This document shows, in pieces, positions 25,673 through 31,127 of a stretch of 31,127 bases of DNA; the first letter of the stretch is position 1; each line of letters opens with the position of its first letter. Under the pieces are notes generated by a model. That model did no database searches. It was given only the letters and a program-made list of their open reading frames with translations, and was not told the DNA's origin. Source of the DNA: JBJXGF01 sp046153015 (lineage in GTDB: Bacteria > Actinomycetota > Acidimicrobiia > Acidimicrobiales > CAIXPF01); contig JBJXGF010000072.1 of assembly GCA_046153015.1 (NCBI GenBank), positions 1-31,127 on the forward strand, written 5' to 3'. Both the position numbers and the translations under genes were made by a program.

Positions 25673-27259
25673 TCAACTGCGCGAGTTTCGTCGCGGCGTT
25701 GGGGCAGTCGAGGCTGCGGGGAGTAGTCCGTGCTCGATGGCGCATAACGCGGCGCCGGCTCGGGTCGATACGCCGAGCTTGAGGTAGATGTGTTCGATGT
25801 GGGTGCCGGCGGTCTTGGCCGAGATTCCGAGCGCTTCGCCGATCGCGCGGTTCGATGCGCCTCGTGCGGCGTGCACCAGCACCTCGACCTCACGAGGGGT
25901 GAGTCCACTCGGACCGGCGGGACGGCGCCGGCGAGCGTGGCCCGTGACTTGGAGCACGGCGTCGACAGCGTTGGTGTCGAGGCGGCCGGCGCGCGCCTCG
26001 GCGCGCAACTGCGCGACGCGGGCTCGTGGTTCGAGCGCGGGGCGGTGGGGACGGTCCTCGCTCATCGCGTGCAGCACGTCGGCGGCGGCGAGCAGGCGGG
26101 CGAGGCTGGACACGCCCCCTGCCATCGCCCCCCGGTGGTAGCCGGACCCGTCGAGTCGTTCGTGAGTAGTCGAGGCGACCGCGCCGATCTCGGCGAGCGC
26201 GGCGGGATGCTGCAGCATCCGTTGGGTGTAGTAGTCGTGGAGCCGGACCCGTTCCATCTCCGTGGGCGTGAGCGGGCCGGGCTTGTCCCACAGGGTGTTG
26301 GGTACACCGGTGCGGCCGAGGTCGTGCACCAGGCCGGCCCGGTGCACCAGACGAACGTCGCTCGGGCTGCAGCCTGCTGCGGAGGCGGCCTCGGCGGCGA
26401 GATCGGCGACCCCGCGGGAGTGGCCCAGGCACCAGGGTGACTTGAGGTCGGCGAAGTCGGCCAGCACCTCGAGCGCGGCGTTCAGCTCGTCGTCGCTGAG
26501 CGTGCCCCGCAGCGAGGGCTCGGCTGCGACGAGCTCGCCCCAACTGGAGGCTTCGTCGAGATGGGCCAGCACCGTCGCGGCCCGGGGCACGAAAGCATCG
26601 ACGAGGTCCGGCTGGAGCTGCGTGCCACGTCGCTTGCGCGCCACCTCGACGGCGCCGGCGGTACCGCCGGTGCGATGGTGGGCGACCGCCGCATCGGCGA
26701 GATGAAGAAGCCGCACGGCGATCGGAATGTCCTCGCCGGCGACGCCGCGGGGCTGGCCCCGACCGTCCCAGCGGGTGAACGTGAGCCCCAGGCACCGGTC
26801 GATCTCACCGCCGAGGCCGAAGCGGGCGGCGAGGCCGCGCGTCGCTTCGCAGTGAGCGGTCAGAGCGTTGACGACCGTTCGTCCGTGGGACAGCAGCAGC
26901 TTCGCCGACGACGTCGCCCGACCGGTCAACGATCCGCCCGAACCGGCGTGACGCAGCAGATAGGCGAGCTGGGGCACGCCGACGAAGTCGATGCCGTAGG
27001 TGCCGGCGCGGAACTCGATGTCGTCGCCGAACAGCCGCGCGAGCTCGAACGAGTCGGCGGTGCAGCCGACCCACGCCAGCAGCGTGACCCAGTACGTGGT
27101 CGCCCGGTCCTGCGCGCTCAACCCGATTCCGTCGGCGAGGTCGAGGGCGACGAGGGCCGAGCGGATGGCGTGTTCGGCCGGCTGGCCGAGGCCGAGATCG
27201 GACGCGAGCGAGAGCGTGGCAACCAGTTCGGCCAACCGGACGCCCGAGTCCCGCATCAT
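25673..27259 (-). CDS. HD-GYP phosphohydrolase fused to LuxR-type HTH
   Basis: The product is 528 aa from the ATG at 27259 (ATG 27256 adjacent; a frame start at 27322 would leave only seven bases to the divergent gene). The N-terminal half is a degenerate HD-like unit ending RWDGRGQPRGVAGEDIPIAV. The second half is an HD-GYP domain with HDLGRTGVPN (H312-D313), HD at 341-342 and HERLDGSGYHRG (from H366), where GYP has become GYH. Residues 453-512 are a LuxR/GerE HTH (LTPREVEVLV, SNRAIGEALGISAKTAGTHI). HD-GYP enzymes hydrolyse cyclic di-GMP or other cyclic dinucleotides. The fusion suggests a DNA-binding regulator that senses or degrades such a signal. No Shine-Dalgarno is visible at either start. 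It is divergent from a DsrE-like gene, a possible target. Confidence 0.88.
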   Translation of the reverse strand: MMRDSGVRLAELVATLSLASDLGLGQPAEHAIRSALVALDLADGIGLSAQDRATTYWVTLLAWVGCTADSFELARLFGDDIEFRAGTYGIDFVGVPQLAYLLRHAGSGGSLTGRATSSAKLLLSHGRTVVNALTAHCEATRGLAARFGLGGEIDRCLGLTFTRWDGRGQPRGVAGEDIPIAVRLLHLADAAVAHHRTGGTAGAVEVARKRRGTQLQPDLVDAFVPRAATVLAHLDEASSWGELVAAEPSLRGTLSDDELNAALEVLADFADLKSPWCLGHSRGVADLAAEAASAAGCSPSDVRLVHRAGLVHDLGRTGVPNTLWDKPGPLTPTEMERVRLHDYYTQRMLQHPAALAEIGAVASTTHERLDGSGYHRGAMAGGVSSLARLLAAADVLHAMSEDRPHRPALEPRARVAQLRAEARAGRLDTNAVDAVLQVTGHARRRRPAGPSGLTPREVEVLVHAARGASNRAIGEALGISAKTAGTHIEHIYLKLGVSTRAGAALCAIEHGLLPAASTAPTPRRNSRS

Positions 27260-27329
27260 GGCGGCGATCGTAGCTTTGTCGGGTGTTCGCCCGATGTGGC
27301 GGCGATCCAGGTTCGCTTTCATGCGACCC

Positions 27330-27704
27330 ATGACCACCAACCACAACAACAAGGCCGCCGTCAGCCTCACCACAGGGCTGGAGGATCCGGAGAAGGTCAC
27401 CGTCGCGTTCCTCGTAGCCGTCGGCGCCGCGGAATCCGGTCGACCAACGATGATGTTCCTCGCCAAGGAGGCGGTCCGCATCGCGGTTGCGGGCACGGCC
27501 ACGGGCACGGCCTGCGAGGGCTGCCCTCCGTTGCCGGAACTGCTGATCCGCTACCACAACGCGGGAGGGCGCTACCTCGTGTGCCCGCTGTGCTTCAACG
27601 CCAAACAACTCGACCCTGGCGCGCTGCTTGGCAACGCCACCATCGGCGGCACGGGCCCCCTCTGGGAGTGGATCGGCGACGGGGCTACCACCTTCAGCTA
27701 CTGA
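27330..27704 (+). CDS. DsrE/DsrF-like protein with two CxxC motifs
   Basis: The product is 124 aa and begins MTTNHNNKAAVSLTTGLEDP. The sequence EKVTVAFLVAVGAAESGRPT, then MMFLAKEAVRIAV, has the DsrE alpha/beta pattern of small sulfur-relay and peroxiredoxin-like proteins. CEGCPPL and CPLCFNAK are two CxxC pairs, which would suit a redox or metal/sulfur-binding role. The substrate is unknown. An ATG nine bases upstream (27321) is in frame and also possible. It diverges from the HD-GYP/LuxR regulator with at most about 70 bp between them, so the promoters likely overlap. Confidence 0.75.
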   Translation: MTTNHNNKAAVSLTTGLEDPEKVTVAFLVAVGAAESGRPTMMFLAKEAVRIAVAGTATGTACEGCPPLPELLIRYHNAGGRYLVCPLCFNAKQLDPGALLGNATIGGTGPLWEWIGDGATTFSY

Positions 27705-28122
27705 ACGACACCATCCCAGCACGCCCATTCGCCGCCAGCCGCTCATGGGCCGGAGTGCAGCGGACGCGCCGCGTGCGGCCGGCAGGTCCCCGTCACCTCG
27801 CCGAGCTGGTCTGCTCCACGACCGACGAACAGCTGCGCCCCATGATCTTCAAGCTCAACACTTCGACGCGATCCTGGTCAGAGCGCTAGGTAGGCAGCGG
27901 CCGGCGGTGGGCAGCGGCGGCGTCTGTGGAGCAGCACGCCTCCGGCGCCCGCCACGGTCCGATCCTGACCGTGTGGCCCATCAGCTCCCTCGCCGACCGC
28001 GGCCGCGGTCGCCGACGATCGACCGGCGTCAGGCCGCGTTGATTCGACGAGCCGTTCGCTTCGTGGGTCTGGCTCGACGACACTGCGACGCCCGCCGATG
28101 TCGACGGGTACCGTTGGATGGT
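27705..28122 (+). other. 418-bp interval with no supported gene
   Basis: Open frames exist but show no recognisable family. One plus-strand frame ends HLAELVCSTTDEQLRPMIFK (to about 27890) and might be a gene remnant. Just before the next gene, TACCGT (28110-28115 region) lies about eight bases from the ATG and could be a -10 of a leaderless transcript. Confidence 0.35.
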
Positions 28123-28533
28123 ATGACCCGCCGCGCTAATCCCTCCCGCGGCGAGGTCCCCGAGCACGTTGTCGAGGCGATACGCCAGATCTGTGATGCC
28201 CTGCCCGGAACGGTCGAGGAGCCCGCCTGGACCGGCGTCCGGTGGCGCACTGGGAAGCACACGTACGCGCATGTGGTGCACATCGAGAACGGCTGGCCCA
28301 CCGCTTACGCTCGTGAGGCCGGGACGCCCGGCCCCGCCGACGTCCTGACCGTCCGCGCTGCCGACCTCGATCTCGACGCGCTCAGCGCAATCGGCTTCCC
28401 GTTCTTCCGACCCGCCTGGGGGACAACATGGAACCCGGGCGTGCTCGGCGTCATCCTCACCGCCGCCACGAACTGGGACGAGATCGCCGAGCTCATCGGC
28501 GACAGCCACAACCTCTACCGATCGACGCACTGA
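28123..28533 (+). CDS. MmcQ/YjbR-family protein
   Basis: The product is 136 aa from the ATG at 28123. The family pattern is visible: VVEAIRQICDALPGTVEEPA, WTGVRWRTGKHTYAHVV, LTVRA, IGFPFFRPAWGTTWNPGVLG, then NWDEIAELIGDS. MmcQ/YjbR proteins are small cytoplasmic proteins with a double-wing fold, DNA-binding-like, with no settled function. Homology starts within a few residues of this ATG. No good SD is seen; TACCGT about eight bases upstream may be a -10 of a leaderless message. It stands alone, followed directly by a hairpin. Confidence 0.85.
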   Translation: MTRRANPSRGEVPEHVVEAIRQICDALPGTVEEPAWTGVRWRTGKHTYAHVVHIENGWPTAYAREAGTPGPADVLTVRAADLDLDALSAIGFPFFRPAWGTTWNPGVLGVILTAATNWDEIAELIGDSHNLYRSTH

Positions 28534-28550
28534 CCGTCGTTCATCGACGG
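28534..28550 (+). terminator. Stem-loop directly after the MmcQ/YjbR stop
   Basis: CCGTCG-TTCAT-CGACGG forms a 6-bp perfect stem with a 5-base loop, starting at the base after the TGA. No T-run follows, so termination would be of the non-canonical kind common in high-GC actinobacteria. Confidence 0.4.
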
Positions 28551-29589
28551 GGCTGACGCCTGCAACGATCAGGGTCCACCCACTATGCGTCCACCGCTCG
28601 GGCGTACGGCTAGCCAAGACCTCCGCTGGGCGCCGGCGGACGACCCGCCATGGCGGCTGTCCGCCGTCGCGGGTTCGGAAGCTGACGATCACGGCGAGGT
28701 TGGCCTTGGGGCTGATCCGTGGCGGTCCGGCGGCGGACACCGGATGGAAGCCCGACGACAACGCCGGCGACGTCGCCATACCGTCACCGGACGTCGTCTT
28801 GGAGCATCGACTAGGCGGCTAGACGTAACAGGGTGTGCCGAGCCTCAGCGGCGGCGAGCTGACGTGTCGACGTGTCGAGCACGTCCTTGGCCAGGCCGGG
28901 ACCGCTCGACGAGGGACATCGGCTGGCGGGCCGTTTCGCGGAGTAGGCCTCGGGCCATGGCCAACGTCGAACATCCATCACGGCCACGCGACGGAGCAGT
29001 TGGAACCTGCGGCGACCGGTTCGACATCGCTGCAAGAACGCGCCAGGTGTCGACGCCCCCACACGCTGACGCTGGTGCGTCCCAGCGGCTCGCCGCTCGG
29101 CCCGAACTCTGCAGCTGCCACGCCGCGCTCCACACGATTGCAGACGGACCGCGACGCTGAGCAACGACGCCAGGCGGCAGCCTTCCGCTCAAGGCCGCTC
29201 ACTTGCCGACGGGCAGGCGCCCAGTTGTCCGTCTCATCCCAGGCCCGAACGCGCAGCCCGCGACGCCCCCGGCTCCGTGAATCGACCTGAACACCAAGCG
29301 CCGGCACGGGTCCGGTCAGTCGCGAGATCTGTTTGCACTTCGCCGGGAGTGTGTGGCCGATCGGAGCGACATGGCCCGGGGTACGAGCTGCTGTGCGACG
29401 TCGCATCGAGTTCCGTAGGCGCCGGTCTGGGACGGGTCTGTTGGGTTCGCGACGGCCGCCGCGTGCGTCTCGGTGGTGGTGGTCGATGCCGAGCGCCTCG
29501 TTCCGACACCGGTGCAGAGCCGCGGTCGGCTGCCGTTCGCGTCGACCGTCGCCTCCGCAGCAGGCCATGGTCGCCCGCAGGGCCTAAAT
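28551..29589. other. About 1 kb without a recognisable gene
   Basis: All six frames were read. The open frames are Arg/Ser/Pro-rich, lack convincing starts and match no family. A minus-strand end, LAKDVLDTSTRQLAAAEARH, then TLLRLAA (28811-28880), has a natural helical look and could be the C-terminus of a lost gene. No tRNA, repeat array or inverted-repeat element was found. It is either decayed accessory DNA or a long regulatory region. Confidence 0.4.
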
Positions 29590-29600
29590 GACAAGTAACA

Positions 29601-29629
29601 TTGACACCAAGGCAAGGGTGCTTTACGTT
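29601..29629 (+). promoter_or_regulatory. Consensus sigma-70 promoter for a leaderless operon
   Basis: TTGACA (29601-29606) is a perfect -35, followed by a 17-base spacer and TACGTT (29624-29629) as the -10. The ATG at 29636 is six bases after the -10, just where transcription should begin, so the mRNA is probably leaderless. No SD is present. Confidence 0.75.
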
Positions 29630-29635
29630 CGTGCC

Positions 29636-30058
29636 ATGCCGAAGTCGCCTATGGAGCACAAGAGCCGTAGCGATATCGCCCGCGAGCACGCCGCTCGGCG
29701 CGACGCCGCGCCGGCCGTCGCGCTGCTGGTGGTCACCCAGGGAAGCCTCATCTGGCTCGATCCGTCGCGTCCAACGAATCCTGCCGAGATCGTATGGGCC
29801 TTGTCGCCCTTGGCCGCAATCTCCTGGCTTGTTTGGGGTCAGATCCGCGCCGTCGGTCGAGCCGACGAGCTCCAGCGCCTACAGCAACTTCAGGCACTCT
29901 CGATCGGGTTCGCGGTACTCATCGTGCTCCTGACAGCAATTGGGCTCCTCCACGCTGCGGAGATCGGCGAAATCGCACAACAGACCCAGATCGCGCTCAT
30001 CGCGGGGGTGCTCGCGTGGGTGGGCGCCTCGGCAGTGCTGTCGGCACGATCGCGATGA
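29636..30058 (+). CDS. Three-helix membrane protein, first gene of an XRE operon
   Basis: The product is 140 aa. A basic, charged N-terminus (HKSRSDIAREHAARRD, about 6-21) precedes hydrophobic segments at about 24-40, 50-66, 83-104 and 112-134; three or four are membrane helices. No family name is certain; small DUF2178-like membrane proteins are often encoded beside an XRE repressor in this arrangement. The ATG at 29636 is chosen because it coincides with the expected transcription start; an in-frame ATG at 29651 is possible. Its stop overlaps the next start as ATGA. The pair could be a membrane sensor or immunity protein with its regulator, by analogy only. Confidence 0.78.
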   Translation: MPKSPMEHKSRSDIAREHAARRDAAPAVALLVVTQGSLIWLDPSRPTNPAEIVWALSPLAAISWLVWGQIRAVGRADELQRLQQLQALSIGFAVLIVLLTAIGLLHAAEIGEIAQQTQIALIAGVLAWVGASAVLSARSR

Positions 30059-30282
30059 AGAACCGGCTCAAGGAGTTGCGCGCGGCGCGCGACTGGACGC
30101 AGGCCGATCTCGCCGACCGCCTGGATGTGTCACGGCAAACCATCAACGCGATCGAGACAGGTCGATACGACCCGAGTCTGCCGCTCGCGTTCAAGCTTGC
30201 AGCGGTGTTCGACGACTCGATCGAGTCGATCTTCATCCCTGCGCACGATCAGTCGCAACCGCGAAGCCGATCACAACCATGA
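30055..30282 (+). CDS. XRE-family HTH transcriptional regulator
   Basis: The product is 75 aa. MKNRLKELRAARDWTQADLA, DRLDVSRQTINAIETGRYDP and SLPLAFKLAAVF form one complete Cro/C1-type HTH (about 3-62), with almost nothing else. The size and the QADLADRLDVSRQT helix pair match the compact YozG-like regulators that are usually co-transcribed with a small membrane protein. It probably represses its own operon. The ATG at 30055 overlaps the previous stop by four bases. Confidence 0.9.
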   Translation: MKNRLKELRAARDWTQADLADRLDVSRQTINAIETGRYDPSLPLAFKLAAVFDDSIESIFIPAHDQSQPRSRSQP

Positions 30283-30296
30283 ACAGAGGCACCACC

Positions 30297-30485
30297 ATGT
30301 TGGAGTACAAGATCCTGAGCCAGCGCGACTCGAGGTTCTCTGGGAACTTCGACATCGATCAGCTCGAAGCCGCGTTGAACGGCCACGCAGCTGAAGGCTG
30401 GAGGATCGCCGCTGCCCTTTCGGCAATGAGCATTTGGAAAAGCGCGAAGTCAGAGATCGTTATCTTCCTCGAACGCGACAAGTAA
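30297..30485 (+). CDS. DUF4177-like small protein
   Basis: The product is 62 aa from ATG 30297, which has AGAGG seven bases upstream. An in-frame ATG at 30279 overlaps the XRE stop as ATGA and would add six residues (MNRGTT); both starts are credible. LEYKILSQRDSRFSGNFD, LEAALNGHAAEGWRIAAAL and a final IVIFLERDK fit the DUF4177 pattern: two strands, a helix with AAEGW, then another strand. The function of the family is unknown. It is the third gene of the leaderless operon. Confidence 0.78.
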   Translation: MLEYKILSQRDSRFSGNFDIDQLEAALNGHAAEGWRIAAALSAMSIWKSAKSEIVIFLERDK

Positions 30486-30548
30486 TCGCCTGGACGGTGA
30501 AGTTCGTCGGTGCCTCAAGAGCCGACGATTGAACCTGGGGCGAGGTTG

Positions 30549-30671
30549 ATGATCCGTGAGAACGCTCACTTCCACCTCGGCAGTGATGTCTACGACAGAC
30601 TCGGAGCGAATCACGTGGTTCCCGAGATCGAGCCGACGCGAGTCTCATGGCGTGGCGTCCGCTTCGACTGA
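30549..30671 (+). CDS. Possible 40-residue protein or gene remnant
   Basis: ATG 30549 with GAGG four bases upstream opens MIRENAHFHLGSDVYDRLGA, NHVVPEIEPT, and so on, to TGA at 30669-30671. Composition is ordinary for a cytoplasmic protein and unlike the Arg-rich chance frames nearby. No family is recognised. It may be the tail of a lost gene between the operon and the IS end. Confidence 0.25.
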   Translation: MIRENAHFHLGSDVYDRLGANHVVPEIEPTRVSWRGVRFD

Positions 30672-30707
30672 GCTGGTGTCGAGGGGTTCGGCTTAGGGTG
30701 AGCGGAG

Positions 30708-30911
30708 TCAAATTCGGCTGAACAGCCGCGGCGCCGCGACCGCGGCGACGGCCGTGAGCCCGATCAGCATGCCGATGCGTGCAGGTGAGATCGCGGCGCC
30801 GTCCCAGGTGGCTCGGAGAAGCTCGATGAGGTGGGTGAGGGGCAGCGCTTCGCTCGCAGCGTCCCACTTGCCGGACGGGGCAGCCATCGGTTCGCAGCGG
30901 CGGGGACTCAC
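30708..30911 (-). pseudogene. C-terminal fragment of an ABC-2 type permease
   Basis: The frame ends EALPLTHLIELLRATWDGAA, then a hydrophobic segment GMLIGLTAVAAVAAPRLFSR and stop. This is the typical last part (PLTHxIExLR plus final helix) of ABC-2 transporter permeases. The rest of the gene, some 200 residues, and its ATPase partner are absent; upstream sequence in this frame is unrelated. The insertion sequence begins only about 90 bp upstream on this strand and may have removed the remainder. Confidence 0.55.
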
Positions 30912-31001
30912 GCTGCTGCGCAGTAACGGCCCTTACGAACCGCGCGACTGTCTACATTCGCCGGCGCGATGGCCCGCTCCAGGGCCGCTGCTGCCCCCTT
31001 A

Positions 31002-31127
31002 GAGCCTGTCCGTGAATAAGGTGAGCGGTTAGGGTGGTCGGATCGTGTAGTTCCAGTCGCCGTGCCAGTCGTGGGGGGTGAGTGGGAGGGCGTTGAAGTC
31101 GCGGTCGCTGATCTTCTGGCCTGTCGG
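31002..31127 (-). mobile_element. End of an insertion sequence, truncated by the window
   Basis: GAGCCTGTCCGTGAATAAGG (from about 31008) precedes the transposase stop and has the look of an IS terminal inverted repeat. The other end lies outside the window, so the repeat and any target duplication cannot be confirmed. The coding part resembles ISAzo13 transposases. Confidence 0.55.
31029..31127 (-). CDS. ISAzo13-like transposase, C-terminal end only
   Basis: Reading the minus strand from the window edge gives PTGQKISDRDFNALPLT, then PHDWHGDWNYTIRPP and TAA (31029-31031). The closing pattern, GxKISDxxxxxxxLTPHxxHxxWNYTIxP, is the C-terminus typical of ISAzo13-family transposases as recalled. 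Only 32 codons are inside the window, so intactness cannot be judged. Confidence 0.65.
   Translation of the reverse strand, partial: PTGQKISDRDFNALPLTPHDWHGDWNYTIRPP

Overview
This is a very high-GC stretch with actinobacterial gene content: family III CoA-transferases, a FadD-type acyl-CoA ligase, an MMPL exporter, a class III cyclase fused to an AAA-type ATPase, a VapBC-like module and leaderless transcription. Fused double-domain CoA-transferases next to FadD3-like ligases and isopenicillin-N-synthase-like oxygenases fit an Acidimicrobiia-like or related actinobacterium. That placement is inference; no marker gene fixes it.

Bases 1-12785 look like ordinary, tightly packed chromosome. They hold the 3' part of a membrane-anchored WD40 protein, then an array of 35-bp hairpin repeats at a convergent gene end. 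Next come two catabolic blocks on the minus strand. Block A is a FadD3-like ligase overlapping a fused CoA-transferase. Block B is an Fe(II)/2OG oxygenase overlapping a second fused CoA-transferase, followed by surE. Every tight junction is an ATGA or GTGA overlap, implying translational coupling. In both fused CoA-transferases only the C-terminal half keeps the catalytic Asp. Between the blocks lie a small excalibur lipoprotein, an SDR, and an overlapping pair encoding an ATPase and a DUF4276/TOPRIM-like protein, a plausible phage-defence module.

Bases 12786-18030 are a decaying region. An intact MMPL exporter sits between two plus-strand pseudogenes: an O-methyltransferase that has lost its SAM-binding core, and an HpaB-type flavin monooxygenase broken by several frameshifts. 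This could be the remains of a small natural-product or aromatic-modification locus. Two small secreted-protein genes follow, and the Shine-Dalgarno of the second is written in the last codons of the first.

Bases 18031-24112 carry two large plus-strand genes: a cyclase-ATPase regulator lacking the usual C-terminal HTH, and a 953-residue membrane protein. The latter is the most unusual gene here. A subtilisin-fold (S8) domain keeps its Asp, His and oxyanion Asn, but Thr replaces the catalytic Ser. It sits between two copies of the same four-helix membrane module, and the charge pattern predicts that it faces the cytoplasm.

Bases 24113-31127 look like accessory DNA: a VapBC-like pair whose PIN protein lacks the first catalytic Asp, a frameshifted DUF1622 gene, regulator scraps, an HD-GYP/LuxR regulator divergent from a DsrE-like gene, and an MmcQ/YjbR gene. 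After about 1 kb without a recognisable gene comes a leaderless three-gene operon (membrane protein, XRE repressor, DUF4177). The window ends in an ABC-2 permease fragment and the end of an insertion sequence whose transposase C-terminus resembles ISAzo13. No tRNA, rRNA, CRISPR array or replication origin was recognised.
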